64,000 bases of DNA from Pseudobacter ginsenosidimutans (GCF_007970185.1 NZ_CP042431.1:4774001-4838000), one strand, 5' to 3'; positions 37,711 to 46,987 are shown, numbered from the stretch's first letter. The notes: generated by a model from the sequence alone, not told the origin. Numbers and translations are program-made.

Positions 37711-38295
37711 ATGAAAAAGAGTGTCTTATTTTCTTGCGCCATATCATTTGGTCTGGCCATTGTAGTTTCCTGTAATGATCAACAGGCACAGGAGCCGCTT
37801 GCAGATGGATCGCTGAGTGCAGACAGCCTGGTGAAGCGTGGTGAGTACCTCGTAACTGTAATCGGTTGCGGTGATTGTCATTCTCCCAAAGTGATGGGAC
37901 CGCAGGGGCCAATGCCGGCGCCAGGCCTGGAATTGTCTGGTCATCCTGCCAGTCTTCCCATTCCAAAAGTGGATACCAGTGAGCTGAGATCATGGGCATT
38001 GTTCAACCACAGTAACACTGCCGTGGCAGGTCCCTGGGGCGTTTCTTTCGCAGCCAATATCACGGGTGATTCCACCGGTATCGGTGCCTGGACAGAAGCT
38101 CAGTTCTTCCGCGCCATGCGTGAAGGAAAATACAAAGGTCTGGAGAATAGCAGGCCCCTGCTGCCGCCTATGCCCTGGATGAACTATACAAGAATGAAAG
38201 ACATCGATCTGAAATCGATCTATGCATACCTGAAAACTACCGGTGTGAAGAATGTGGTGCCGGCCGCTATTCCTCCAACAGCGCTGGGGAAATAG
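37711..38295 (+). CDS. Mono-haem c-type cytochrome lipoprotein
   Basis: 194 aa. Lipoprotein signal with lipobox VVSC. One haem-binding CGDCH at about residues 52-56 (VIGCGDCHSPK) and a probable axial Met in LLPPMPWMNY. The pattern GEYLV...CGDCHSP...NITxD and FxRAMREGKY matches cytochrome subunits of periplasmic dehydrogenases; these often have two haems, but only one CxxCH is visible. It likely passes electrons from a periplasmic sugar or alcohol dehydrogenase; a sorbosone-dehydrogenase-like gene lies about 1.7 kb away. Confidence 0.85.
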   Translation: MKKSVLFSCAISFGLAIVVSCNDQQAQEPLADGSLSADSLVKRGEYLVTVIGCGDCHSPKVMGPQGPMPAPGLELSGHPASLPIPKVDTSELRSWALFNHSNTAVAGPWGVSFAANITGDSTGIGAWTEAQFFRAMREGKYKGLENSRPLLPPMPWMNYTRMKDIDLKSIYAYLKTTGVKNVVPAAIPPTALGK

Positions 38296-38327
38296 TCATA
38301 AATCATTATAACCTGTCCTGACCGTAG

Positions 38328-38359
38328 TCCCTTATACAATTGTGTAAGGGATTTTTTTT
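38328..38359 (+). terminator. Terminator of the cytochrome gene
   Basis: A 24-nt near-perfect palindrome (38328-38351) followed by eight T. Confidence 0.88.
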
Positions 38360-38433
38360 GCCCCAATGCCAGTTCCTTTGGTCTGATCGTTTTGAGCATG
38401 GATTTTGTAACTTGAATCGAGTAATCGAAACCT

Positions 38434-39930
38434 ATGAGGCTTTCACCGAAGGAAACACTGACCGAACAGGAGATCAAGACGGGATTGAAGTATGTGATTG
38501 GGGACGGATTGGCAACGGAGGCGATGAATACGCTTACGGGGGGCGCCTTCATGGTTGCATTTGCGCTGTTGCTTGGCGCCAACAACTTCGAGATAGGATT
38601 ACTGGCAGCGCTGCCCACCCTGGTGAATGTATTCCAGCTGATCTCCATCTGGCTGGTAAGGCGGTACAATAACCGGAGAGCCATCAGTGTGATCTGTTCC
38701 CTGCTGGCCAGAACGCCGCTGATAATGATCGGCTGCCTGCCGCTGATGGGAGGTGTAACCACCATCGAGCCTGTTATCTTTTTCCTGTTTTTTTATTATC
38801 TCTTTGGAAGCATTGCGGGACCGAGCTGGAATGCCTGGATGAAGGACCTGGTGCCAGAATCCCTGCTGGGCTCGTACTTTGCACGCAGGGCCAGGAATAT
38901 GCAATTGCTGAATGTGCTGCTTAGCCTTACTCTGGCGTTATCCATCGATTATGTGAAAGATCATTTCCCGCAATATGAACTTACCACTTATGCTGTAATG
39001 TTCATCAGTGCAGGTCTTGCAGGCGTCATTGGCGCTATCGTTTTGTCCAAAGCGCCGGAACCGAGATCAACACTCACCAATGGAAATATTTTCAGGCTCC
39101 TGGCCAAACCATTGAAGGATGCGAATTTCAGGAAGCTGCTGATGTTCAACTCTGCCTGGATCTTTGCATTCAACCTGGCAACACCGTTCTTCAATGTGTT
39201 TATGATGAAGACGCTGGGTATATCGTTGTCGTATATCATCGGGCTGACCATCCTGAGCCAGCTGGCCAGTATCTTCACTGTGAGGATGTGGGGTGTGTTC
39301 TCTGACCGTTACAGTAACAAGACCATTCTTGCTATCTGTGCGCCCTTGTACATCCTGGTGCTGATCGGTTGGTGCTTTGTGGGGATCTATTCCCGTTTTT
39401 ATGTTAACCTCGCTTTGCTGGTACTCATCTTCATTGCAAGCGGAATTGCTACTGCCGGGATCAATTTGTCCCTCACCAATATCGGGCTGAAACTGGCTAC
39501 CCGCAATGAATCCATCGTATACCTGTCAGCGAAGAACATCGTTACTTCCGTGTTCTCGTCATTGGCTCCGCTGGTAGGCGGATTACTGGCGGATTATTTC
39601 ACCAGCAGGAAGATCGTGATCAATATCGAATATACTGGTCCGAAGATCAATAAAGTGTTGCATCTGATCAGCCTGCATGAATGGAATTTTTTGTTCCTGA
39701 TCGGTGCGGTGCTGGCTTTTATTTCGCTGGAATTCCTGGTGCGCGTGAAAGAAACAGGAGAGGTGGAAAGGGATGAAGTGATGCGTGTGATGCGCAGCAG
39801 TATCCGTAACAACCTCAAGGATTATTTTCTGATCGGTCAGCTGATCGGCTGGCAGGAACAGTTATGGGGCATCTTCAGAAGAACATTGCATCCTGAAAGA
39901 TATCCGGAAAAGAAGAAAATAGAAAAGTGA
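38434..39930 (+). CDS. MFS-family transporter
   Basis: 498 aa, about 12 membrane helices with a charged central loop (about 215-235). Recognisable features: FALLLGANNFEIGLLAALPTLVNVFQL at the first helices, then a conserved RRYNNRRAISVI loop, and SDRYSNKTILAIC at the second MFS repeat. It starts with ATG at 38434. The ligand cannot be assigned. The last 70 residues (VKETGEVERDE onward) are cytosolic. Monocistronic; convergent with the following dehydrogenase gene. Confidence 0.85.
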   Translation: MRLSPKETLTEQEIKTGLKYVIGDGLATEAMNTLTGGAFMVAFALLLGANNFEIGLLAALPTLVNVFQLISIWLVRRYNNRRAISVICSLLARTPLIMIGCLPLMGGVTTIEPVIFFLFFYYLFGSIAGPSWNAWMKDLVPESLLGSYFARRARNMQLLNVLLSLTLALSIDYVKDHFPQYELTTYAVMFISAGLAGVIGAIVLSKAPEPRSTLTNGNIFRLLAKPLKDANFRKLLMFNSAWIFAFNLATPFFNVFMMKTLGISLSYIIGLTILSQLASIFTVRMWGVFSDRYSNKTILAICAPLYILVLIGWCFVGIYSRFYVNLALLVLIFIASGIATAGINLSLTNIGLKLATRNESIVYLSAKNIVTSVFSSLAPLVGGLLADYFTSRKIVINIEYTGPKINKVLHLISLHEWNFLFLIGAVLAFISLEFLVRVKETGEVERDEVMRVMRSSIRNNLKDYFLIGQLIGWQEQLWGIFRRTLHPERYPEKKKIEK

Positions 39931-39983
39931 ACATACCTGCAGAAAACAATGATCCACCGGAACAATCCTGATGGAAGTCCCTT

Positions 39984-41318
39984 TTATTGATGACTGGCGC
40001 TAATTCGCCAGATGCAATTGGCTGCATCATCTGTTACCAGCATACTGCCATCTTTCAGAACAGTAACGCCTACCGGCCTTCCATGCACTTTATTTCCTTG
40101 GGGATCGATCACAAAACCGGTGAGGAAATCTTCCGGCTCTCCTGAAGGTTTACCGTTTTTGAATGGAATGAAAACCACTTTGTATCCCGACAACCTGCTG
40201 CGATTCCAGGAGCCGTGCTGGGCCACGAAAGCGCCATTGCGATACTGTTCCGGAAATGCCTGCCCTTTATAGAAGGCCAGTCCCAGTGAAGCTGTATGAT
40301 TGCCCAGCGCAATATCCGGTGCAATCGCTTTTTCCACAAGATCTGTTCTTTGTCCTTTCATACGCGGGTCTTCATTCTTACCAAAATAGGAGTAGGGCCA
40401 TCCATAGAATCCTCCTTTTTGCACCGAAGTGATATAGTCTGGCACCAGCTCATCACCGAGCTCGTCGCGTTCATTCACGGCAGTCCAGAGAGTTTGTGTA
40501 CCCGGCGCCCAATCCATTCCTACCGGGTTGCGAAGACCAGTTGCATAAATCTCTTCATTGCTCCCGTCCGGATTGATCACCAGAATATTGGCGCGTCTTA
40601 TTTCGTTTTCCATTCCATGCTCTGCATTGTTGGATCCGGAGCCTACTGAAATATAGATCTTACTGCTGTCTGCATTGGTGATGATATTGCGGGTCCAGTG
40701 ATTGTTATAACCGCCTTTGGGGAGGTCAAGTATTTTTTCAGCGGCCCCTGAAGTTTTGTCTGCACCGGCTTTGTAAGGGAATCTCAACAGACCATCTGTA
40801 TTGGCTACATAGAAATGATCTTTGAGTACCAGCATTCCGAATGGCTGATTGAGACTGGTGAGAAAGACTTTCCTGAATTCCGGTTTTCCATCTCCATCGG
40901 CATCGCGAAAAACGGTGATACGGTTTGCGCTGCCGGTGTTCATGGATTTTGCTTTTCCTGTTACGGCATCTTTCACTTTTTCAGTAGCGGATTTGGTGGT
41001 ATTTGATTCGGCTACGAAGATATTGCCATCAGGCGCCTGGTAGACCCAGCGCGGATTATCTAGCTTGTCGGCAAAAAGTGTTACAGTAAAGCCCTGCGGA
41101 GCTTTGGGCCTGGTACTGTCCTGCCACCCGATCACATCGCTGTAGAGCTTTGCAGATGGTGTGGAGAAGGGCGGCGGCAGGTTTACAGGGCCCTGGGTAT
41201 AGCTCGCAGAATCTGCAGATGCCTGAGTTTGTGCAGCTTCCTTATTTTCTTTTGGTTTCGGTTTGCAGGCCGTGATCAACAATCCGCCTGATAATAAGAT
41301 GAGCAAGGCAGGTTTCAT
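39984..41318 (-). CDS. Sorbosone dehydrogenase-like PQQ-type beta-propeller lipoprotein
   Basis: 444 aa. Lipoprotein signal with lipobox LITAC. The mature part is a six-bladed soluble-glucose-dehydrogenase-like propeller: FTVTLFADKLDNPRWVYQAPDGNIFVAES, VFRDADGDGKPEFRKVFLTSLNQPFGM, YISVGSGSNN, ATGLRNPVGMDWAPG, and HGSWNRSRLSGYKVVFIPF. The family (L-sorbosone dehydrogenase / PQQ-dependent sugar dehydrogenase) oxidises sugars or aldehydes in the periplasm; PQQ use is inferred from the family. The cytochrome encoded about 1.7 kb away is a plausible electron acceptor. Confidence 0.88.
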   Translation of the reverse strand: MKPALLILLSGGLLITACKPKPKENKEAAQTQASADSASYTQGPVNLPPPFSTPSAKLYSDVIGWQDSTRPKAPQGFTVTLFADKLDNPRWVYQAPDGNIFVAESNTTKSATEKVKDAVTGKAKSMNTGSANRITVFRDADGDGKPEFRKVFLTSLNQPFGMLVLKDHFYVANTDGLLRFPYKAGADKTSGAAEKILDLPKGGYNNHWTRNIITNADSSKIYISVGSGSNNAEHGMENEIRRANILVINPDGSNEEIYATGLRNPVGMDWAPGTQTLWTAVNERDELGDELVPDYITSVQKGGFYGWPYSYFGKNEDPRMKGQRTDLVEKAIAPDIALGNHTASLGLAFYKGQAFPEQYRNGAFVAQHGSWNRSRLSGYKVVFIPFKNGKPSGEPEDFLTGFVIDPQGNKVHGRPVGVTVLKDGSMLVTDDAANCIWRISASHQ

Positions 41319-41385
41319 AGCATATACGTTTACAGGGAATGCTTAAATCTTATGCCATCTGTCAATAGGAATGTTCTTCTGCTGA

Positions 41386-41595
41386 TCAGATGCTGATCAT
41401 TTGTATGAAGGCATTCATACAACGACGACATTCTTCCGCACAAATCCCGCAATGCTCCATGCCATGCCGGGCATGCTCATAGCAGATATCCGCGCAACGC
41501 TCACAAACGGCAAAGCGGAACTGGCAGATCTGTTCAGAGAAGGCGGCTTCCGGAAGTTTTACCAGGAACCGTAAAAATCTTAGACCAGCTCCTTT
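41386..41595 (-). pseudogene. Fragment of a Cys-rich four-helix-bundle copper-binding (DUF326) protein
   Basis: The minus strand encodes CERCADIC, HGMEHCGIC and EECRRCM before a TGA at 41386-41388, the Cys spacing of the C-terminal half of DUF326 copper-storage-like proteins. The frame is open only to a TGA at about 41597 and contains no upstream ATG; full-length relatives are over 100 aa. The missing N-terminal half would lie where the divergent DUF1801 gene now sits. It is probably a truncated remnant, though use of a rare start for a short peptide cannot be excluded. Confidence 0.5.
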
Positions 41596-41620
41596 TCAAA
41601 ATATGCGGTAAATTGATGGC

Positions 41621-41974
41621 ATGACCGCCAATGAAATGGACAACTGGTACCTTAAGCAAAAGGAACCACTGAAAAGCTGCCTGTTGGCGCTTCGCAGCAT
41701 CATTTTGCAGCAGGGGAGTGAGATCACTGCTGTCTGGAGATATGGTATGCCCTTTTTTTATTACAAGGGCAGGAGATTTTGCTATCTCTGGGTGCACAAG
41801 AAATGGAAGCAGCCTTATATCGGTATCGTGGATGGTAACAAAATAGAACATCCGGAACTGCTTACGGAGAAGCGGTCCCGGATGAAGATATTGTTGATAG
41901 ATATGGAAAAGGATTTTCCTGTAAAAACCATCCAGGAGTTATTGGAAGAAGCCATCGGTCTGTTAAAGGATTAG
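41621..41974 (+). CDS. DUF1801 (YdhG-like) domain protein
   Basis: 117 aa, complete for the family: LKSCLLALRSIILQ, ITAVWRYGMPFFYYKGRRFCYLW, QPYIGIVDGN, and HPELLTEKRSRMKILLID at the usual positions. A small soluble fold of unknown biochemical role (related to iron-chaperone-like proteins). It is convergent with the last MutS-type gene, their stop regions overlapping by 4 bp. A degenerate copy of its 3' part lies at 57481-57569, beyond the other end of the large minus-strand cluster. Confidence 0.88.
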   Translation: MTANEMDNWYLKQKEPLKSCLLALRSIILQQGSEITAVWRYGMPFFYYKGRRFCYLWVHKKWKQPYIGIVDGNKIEHPELLTEKRSRMKILLIDMEKDFPVKTIQELLEEAIGLLKD

Positions 41975-43323
41975 GTTAGCCTGTTATCCTGCAGCAGGCC
42001 TTCCTCAAAGTGCTTCCCGTTCCTGATGATCCCGATAATACCTTCATTGTGGATGATCCGCATGCCATGCCTGTCTGTAGTAACGCCTTTCTGTAACCGA
42101 TAAGTATACCGGGGCACTGTTCCTTCCATGATGGTAGGAAAATAGTGGAAACTGATATTTGGAACTGATGCCAGCGCTTCCGTTACTTCAATGATATGGG
42201 TTGATATGATGTAGAAACAGTTGGGATAGCCGGCAAAGGCCCTGGTTACAGACAGGGTGGCATCATAAGCATCTTTCACATTGGTGCCTTTGAAAAGTTC
42301 ATCGAAGATCACCACCATATTCTTCCCTTCACTGACATCTGTGGCAATATCCTTTACCCGCCGTACTTCAGCGTAGAAATGGCTGTAGCCCGATTGCAGA
42401 TTGTCCGGCACATTGATGGAGGAGTACAGCCCCTCCATAACGGAGAAGCGCATTTGTTTTGCGGCAACGGGAAAACCGGCATGCGCGAGGTATACGGCAA
42501 TACCGAATGATTTCATGAAAGTGGATTTGCCCGCCATGTTCGCGCCAGTGAGGAACAGCACATTGTTGCTGCCGGTCAGGTGCAGGGAATTGGCGACAGC
42601 TCCCTTCAATAAAGGATGACGGCATTCTTCAATCGAGATCATGCCCGCTTCAGCCGGCAATGCTTCAGCATAGTTCAGGTTCTCTGCTGCCGCCACCCTG
42701 CCTACGGTGCTGTAGAGGTCCAGTTCGTAAATGAAGCGCAGCAAAACGTCCATATGGTCCCTGAATCTTACCCGCAGCAGGTTATTGAAAAGGATGGCTT
42801 TGGAGAAGCTGAGTTCCTTTCCTGCCGGATATTGCAGCAGTTCCTGTATTCCGGGGAGCTGAAGGATGTTTCTCACTTCCTGTAACCGCCCAAAAAGGGG
42901 AGCATGGGAAATGGACAGCAACAGGTCCGGCAGCTTGTTCAACACAGCAATGGATAGGCGAAGATTCTCCAGGATGGGTTGAAAGTCCTTTCCCATTCCC
43001 AGCTGCTGCATCCATTTCTTACGGATAAGAACAACCGATTCCTGCCATTTGCCGGCGGCGTTGCTCCGAAGGTAGTCTTCCATCTGCCGGAGGGTATCGC
43101 TATCAAAGGGGAAGTCCAGCGGATGATGGTGGAAGTAACGGAACACATTGCTGCGCTGGTTGATGGCCGCGGCATCCTTCAGGGGTTGTACAAAGAGTTG
43201 CTCCAGCAGTCTTTCCCCGCCGGTACTGTTCACTTTATTGAACAAGCTGTAGATGGAGTTGTTTTTGAATTTACCTGGCAGGTTGAGGTCTTCCTGCGTT
43301 TGCCTGTCTGCTTTAAAGTTCAT
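41971..43323 (-). CDS. MutS-family ATPase, paralogue B (core and ATPase domains only)
   Basis: 450 aa from ATG at 43323 (MNFKADRQ), overlapping the preceding paralogue's stop by 11 bp. No N-terminal mismatch-binding or connector domain; it begins with the lever/core helical region (SIYSLFNKVNSTGGERLLEQLF, about 25-220) and ends with the MutS ATPase (about 235-430): Walker A TGANMAGKSTF, Walker B VVIFDELFKGTNVKDA, STHIIE switch, then DRHGMRIIHNEGI. This is the layout of MutS-related proteins of unknown function, not of mismatch-repair MutS or of MutS2 (no Smr domain). It forms a tandem pair and probably a heterodimer with paralogue A, at the end of the Sus/ABC operon. Confidence 0.88.
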   Translation of the reverse strand: MNFKADRQTQEDLNLPGKFKNNSIYSLFNKVNSTGGERLLEQLFVQPLKDAAAINQRSNVFRYFHHHPLDFPFDSDTLRQMEDYLRSNAAGKWQESVVLIRKKWMQQLGMGKDFQPILENLRLSIAVLNKLPDLLLSISHAPLFGRLQEVRNILQLPGIQELLQYPAGKELSFSKAILFNNLLRVRFRDHMDVLLRFIYELDLYSTVGRVAAAENLNYAEALPAEAGMISIEECRHPLLKGAVANSLHLTGSNNVLFLTGANMAGKSTFMKSFGIAVYLAHAGFPVAAKQMRFSVMEGLYSSINVPDNLQSGYSHFYAEVRRVKDIATDVSEGKNMVVIFDELFKGTNVKDAYDATLSVTRAFAGYPNCFYIISTHIIEVTEALASVPNISFHYFPTIMEGTVPRYTYRLQKGVTTDRHGMRIIHNEGIIGIIRNGKHFEEGLLQDNRLT

Positions 43324-44668
43324 GTGCCCTGATTTTTGATTTTCCTTTTTCCAGCATTTCAAGGATGCCTTCATGCTGAATGATGATCATGCCATGCCTG
43401 TCTGCTGAAATGCCTTTTTGTAACTGGTAACTGTATTGTGTAGCTCCGTTCCGCACTTCACTGGGCAGGTAAAGGAACTGGATATTGCTGCAGTTTTTGG
43501 CCAGTTCTTCTCCTGCTTCCATGATATGGGTGGATACGATGAACATGCAGTTCGGCTGGCTGGCAAATGCTGCTGTTACTTCAATGGTAGCTTCACCCGC
43601 ATCTTTTACATTGGTGCCTCTGAACAGCTCATCGAAAATGATGAAGAGATTCCTGCATCGCTTCAGTTGCTGCGCCATCTTCTTCACACGTAGTACTTCC
43701 GTATAAAAATGACTGTATCCCATTGCCAGGTTATCCGGCAGGTTGATGGTAGTGAGCAATGCATCGCAAACGGAAAAGACCATCCGGGCAGCAGGTACCG
43801 GAAAACCAATATGGGCAAGGAACATGGCTATACCCACAGATTTCATGAAAGTGGATTTTCCCGCCATATTGGCCCCGGTGAGAAATACGATATTGCTACC
43901 CGGCAACATGGTCAGGTTATTACTCACAGGTTTTGGAAGTTGTGGATGATACACGCCTTCCAGCAATAATTCCCTTTGCATGCTATCGGTGGCTTCTGCA
44001 GTTACAAATCCCCTGTTCTTCGCTACAGCAGCTGCTGAGATCAATACATCCAGCATGTAGATGCCATAAAATATTTTCCTGATCTGCTGCATTTCCTCCT
44101 GTCTGATGATCTTGTCCCAAAGCGCAGTTGTGGCGAAGTCGGGTTTCAGTGGAAGCTTAAGCCCTGCCATCTCCTTCAGTGCCGGCGATTGCAGCGATAG
44201 AGAAAGTTGCCTTAGCTCTTCACTGAGCGGCATTGACGTGGAACTGACCGGCATGGTTGCCAGGAACTGCTGCAGCCTGATCAGTATCTCCACCACGGAA
44301 CAGAGCCCGCGAAGCAATTGCTGGTATTCATTGTCTGCACCAATGAACTGATTGAATTTCCTGCCAATATCGTTCTCATGCCGGTACAGCAATTTTCGGT
44401 TGTCCGTTTCCGACAGGTATTGTTCGGCAGCATCAAACAGCTCTCCTTTGAAGGGGAAAGCTGTTTGGTTTTGCATAAAGTAGCGGATGATCTTACTCCG
44501 GTCATTGATCTGCTGCCTGTTGGCGAGCGGGTAGCGGAACAATTGTTCCAGCAGTTCCGCTCCACCTCTTGTATGGGTACGGTTGTAGATAGAATAGATG
44601 GAACCTTTCTCTTTATTCCCGAACACCCTGAGGTCGTCCAGGGTCTGCTGATCGATCACTAAGCTCAT
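43313..44668 (-). CDS. MutS-family ATPase, paralogue A (core and ATPase domains only)
   Basis: 451 aa. Core/lever helices at about 20-230 (SIYSIYNRTHTRGGAELLEQLF) and ATPase at about 240-440: Walker A TGANMAGKSTFMKSVGIAMF, Walker B FIIFDELFRGTNVKDAGE, STHIMEAGEE, and DRHGMIIIQHEGI. It is clearly similar to paralogue B along its whole length but well diverged, so the duplication is old. It starts 12 bp after the stop of the fused Gld-like permease and is therefore cotranscribed with the transporter genes. The shared architecture lacks DNA-mismatch recognition, so a role in repair should not be assumed. Confidence 0.88.
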   Translation of the reverse strand: MSLVIDQQTLDDLRVFGNKEKGSIYSIYNRTHTRGGAELLEQLFRYPLANRQQINDRSKIIRYFMQNQTAFPFKGELFDAAEQYLSETDNRKLLYRHENDIGRKFNQFIGADNEYQQLLRGLCSVVEILIRLQQFLATMPVSSTSMPLSEELRQLSLSLQSPALKEMAGLKLPLKPDFATTALWDKIIRQEEMQQIRKIFYGIYMLDVLISAAAVAKNRGFVTAEATDSMQRELLLEGVYHPQLPKPVSNNLTMLPGSNIVFLTGANMAGKSTFMKSVGIAMFLAHIGFPVPAARMVFSVCDALLTTINLPDNLAMGYSHFYTEVLRVKKMAQQLKRCRNLFIIFDELFRGTNVKDAGEATIEVTAAFASQPNCMFIVSTHIMEAGEELAKNCSNIQFLYLPSEVRNGATQYSYQLQKGISADRHGMIIIQHEGILEMLEKGKSKIRAHEL

Positions 44669-44680
44669 GGTAAATAATTT

Positions 44681-46975
44681 TTATCTGCTTTTTCTGCGGA
44701 TCCAGATGAACATGCCGCAACAGGTCAGGAGAACGGGGAATAGCCATTTCAATCCGGCCTTGCTGATTGCCCAGCTGGTTTTACCAAGGTTCAGTGAGCG
44801 GTCTGGTTGGTTGGGCCTGCGCATGTCTACGGGGAGTTCTTCATTGGTGAGCCAGTAGAAAATGCCACTGATGAAATTGAAATTGGCGGCAGGCACATCT
44901 TTCCGGTTCATCATCAGTTCCCCGTTGCTGAAGCAGTCTGCATCACCCATCACGATGATATGTTGTTGTTTGTTGTTGACGGTCCTTTCCAGCGCAACTA
45001 CAGTGGGCCAGGGTTTTTCCTGTTCGCCTGCCTGCGGGTCGAGCCTGGCTGAATCGTCTATAAAGTTGGTGGTCTGTTGTTCCAGCCATCCTCCTGTACT
45101 GTCTGATGTGAAGAGGGTGGTGGCTTCAAAACCTTTGTTGGTGCTCACCTGCAGGGCAGAAGCAGTAGAGAGTGGCAAGAGTTGTTCATTCTGGCGGATA
45201 TTCCGGAAATGGAAAGCCAGTTTGGTGGATTGAGGTGTGGGCGAAAGCAGGAGCAGGTCCGGCTGGAATTTTTTGCCGGGCTTCACCAGTGTGCCTGGCA
45301 GAAAGCTGACGCCTAATGGCTCGCTGAGCGGGTTCATGAATGCCTCACGGCCAGGCTCACCTGCAATGATACAATTGCCGCCTTTGGCGATATAGCGGTT
45401 CAGCCTCGCCAGTTCTTCTTCCGTCAGCGGTTTCCTGATCTCGGCTACGAGCAGGATCCTGATATGCTCGGGAATTTCCTGGTCGAGGGTCACATCCTGG
45501 AAATCGAAGCCCTGGTTGATGAGTGCGTAACGGAAGGATTTCTCCTGCGCAAACATATTGTAGCCACGGTCTTCTTCTCCATCACTCCTTCTTTCTCCAT
45601 GACCTGTGAGGAAGCCAACAGTAGGCAGCGTATCAATCACCAGTCGTTTGAAAGCAGCAGTGATCTCGGTTTCAGAGGGAAGCTTTTGCAGGTCGTCGTA
45701 TACACGGAGGAAGGCTTCCTTGCCATTGTCGCTTTTCAGATGCCGCACAAAATGGAATTTCTCCGCTTCCAGTTCAACGTCCTTACTGTAATGCTTATAC
45801 GGATAGATATCGAATTTCCAGTCGTACATCTTGGTGAGGGTATCGATCATCTGATCCCCGTTGAGGGTGGGATATTGTTTGTTCAGCAGTTTATTGTCTG
45901 TGAGATGATAGTAGTAGTGGTACTTCATTTTGATACCTGGTTTGAAGCGCTGGTATTGTTTGAAACGGTCCACATCTATTTTGTAGGATTCAGGCAGGGC
46001 GATCCAGAAGTTCTCGTCCAGCATATTGGTGTAGGTATGGATGGTCATACCATCTTTGAGATGGCTCAGTACCTCCTGGCTGCTTTTGGTGAGGGTATTG
46101 GTTTTGGTTCGTGTGGCATCGTAATACCCCATCAGTTTCGGTTGTGCGCTGAAGTAGCCCAGCATCAGTCCTGTCACCAGCACGGCAGCGTATTTGCCTG
46201 AATTGATCACCCAGGATCTTTTCTGCCTGGCGGCCTGCATTTTGATGATGGTGAAACTGATGAACAAGCAGATCACGATGAGGAAGTAAAGGAGGTCTTC
46301 ACTGGTGATCATCCCTGAAATGAAAGTATCGCAACGGCCGGAGATGGCCAGCCAGTAAGTGAGGTCGCGTACGAATTCAATATCCTGTCCAACCGTCTTC
46401 ACATAATTGAGTACGGCAAAGATGGCGAGCGTTCCCATGGCAGACACTACGGTGTAGGAGGTGAGGGAGCTCATGAAGAGTCCGATGGCGGCATAGGCGC
46501 AGGTGAGGAGGAAGAGGCCCAGCAGTCCTGTGAGGATCAAAGGTACATCTACCTTGTGGATAGTGCAGATGGCAAAGATGCTGAATACTGCCAGCACGGC
46601 CATCAGCACCAGTGCATAGATCACCAGGGCGAGGTATTTGCCAAACACGATCTGGCGTGAGCGCAGCGGGGAGGAGTACAAAAGTTTGATGGAACCGCTG
46701 CTGAATTCACGGCTCATCAATCCCATTGTGAGTAGAGGAATATATAGAAAAAGATATTGTTGCACGATCGTGAAAGTGCCCTGCATGCCGCCGAATGTGC
46801 TGAAAGTGGCGCTCCATAATTTCCATCCGATCAACTGTCTTCTCACCATCCCGTCGTAGAGGGAAGTGAATACCAGCCCGGTCTGAAAAGCGAATATGAC
46901 AATGATGAGCCAGGCGATGGGCGAAAAGAAAAGTTGCCTGAGCTCTGTTTTTGTGATTTTGAGTATGGGTTTCAT
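44681..46975 (-). CDS. Fused ABC-2 permease and GldG-type protein (GldF-GldG-like)
   Basis: 764 aa. Residues about 1-250 are an ABC-2 permease with six membrane helices (LIIVIFAFQTGLVF; YIPLLTMGLMSREFSSGSIKLLYSSPLRSRQ, typical of GldF). About 270-290 is another helix starting the GldG part; about 300-720 is the periplasmic ABC_transp_aux/GldG-type region (TLTKSSQEVLSHL, VGFLTGHGER, GGNCIIAGEPGRE); a last helix at about 735-758 anchors it. GldF and GldG are normally separate proteins. It works with the ATPase encoded 12 bp upstream. Substrate unknown; a gliding role is not implied, since GldA/F/G-like sets also occur in non-gliding exporters. Confidence 0.85.
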   Translation of the reverse strand: MKPILKITKTELRQLFFSPIAWLIIVIFAFQTGLVFTSLYDGMVRRQLIGWKLWSATFSTFGGMQGTFTIVQQYLFLYIPLLTMGLMSREFSSGSIKLLYSSPLRSRQIVFGKYLALVIYALVLMAVLAVFSIFAICTIHKVDVPLILTGLLGLFLLTCAYAAIGLFMSSLTSYTVVSAMGTLAIFAVLNYVKTVGQDIEFVRDLTYWLAISGRCDTFISGMITSEDLLYFLIVICLFISFTIIKMQAARQKRSWVINSGKYAAVLVTGLMLGYFSAQPKLMGYYDATRTKTNTLTKSSQEVLSHLKDGMTIHTYTNMLDENFWIALPESYKIDVDRFKQYQRFKPGIKMKYHYYYHLTDNKLLNKQYPTLNGDQMIDTLTKMYDWKFDIYPYKHYSKDVELEAEKFHFVRHLKSDNGKEAFLRVYDDLQKLPSETEITAAFKRLVIDTLPTVGFLTGHGERRSDGEEDRGYNMFAQEKSFRYALINQGFDFQDVTLDQEIPEHIRILLVAEIRKPLTEEELARLNRYIAKGGNCIIAGEPGREAFMNPLSEPLGVSFLPGTLVKPGKKFQPDLLLLSPTPQSTKLAFHFRNIRQNEQLLPLSTASALQVSTNKGFEATTLFTSDSTGGWLEQQTTNFIDDSARLDPQAGEQEKPWPTVVALERTVNNKQQHIIVMGDADCFSNGELMMNRKDVPAANFNFISGIFYWLTNEELPVDMRRPNQPDRSLNLGKTSWAISKAGLKWLFPVLLTCCGMFIWIRRKSR

Positions 46976-46987
46976 CCTGATCAGTTT

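Noticed and set aside
41971-44668. Assigning the MutS-like pair to mismatch repair or MutS2 anti-recombination
   Set aside because: Both lack the N-terminal mismatch-binding domain and the Smr domain, and the gene context is an envelope transport operon.
45464-46201. 245-codon plus-strand open frame opposite the Gld-like fusion gene
   Set aside because: It is antisense to a clearly conserved coding sequence and has no recognisable domain.
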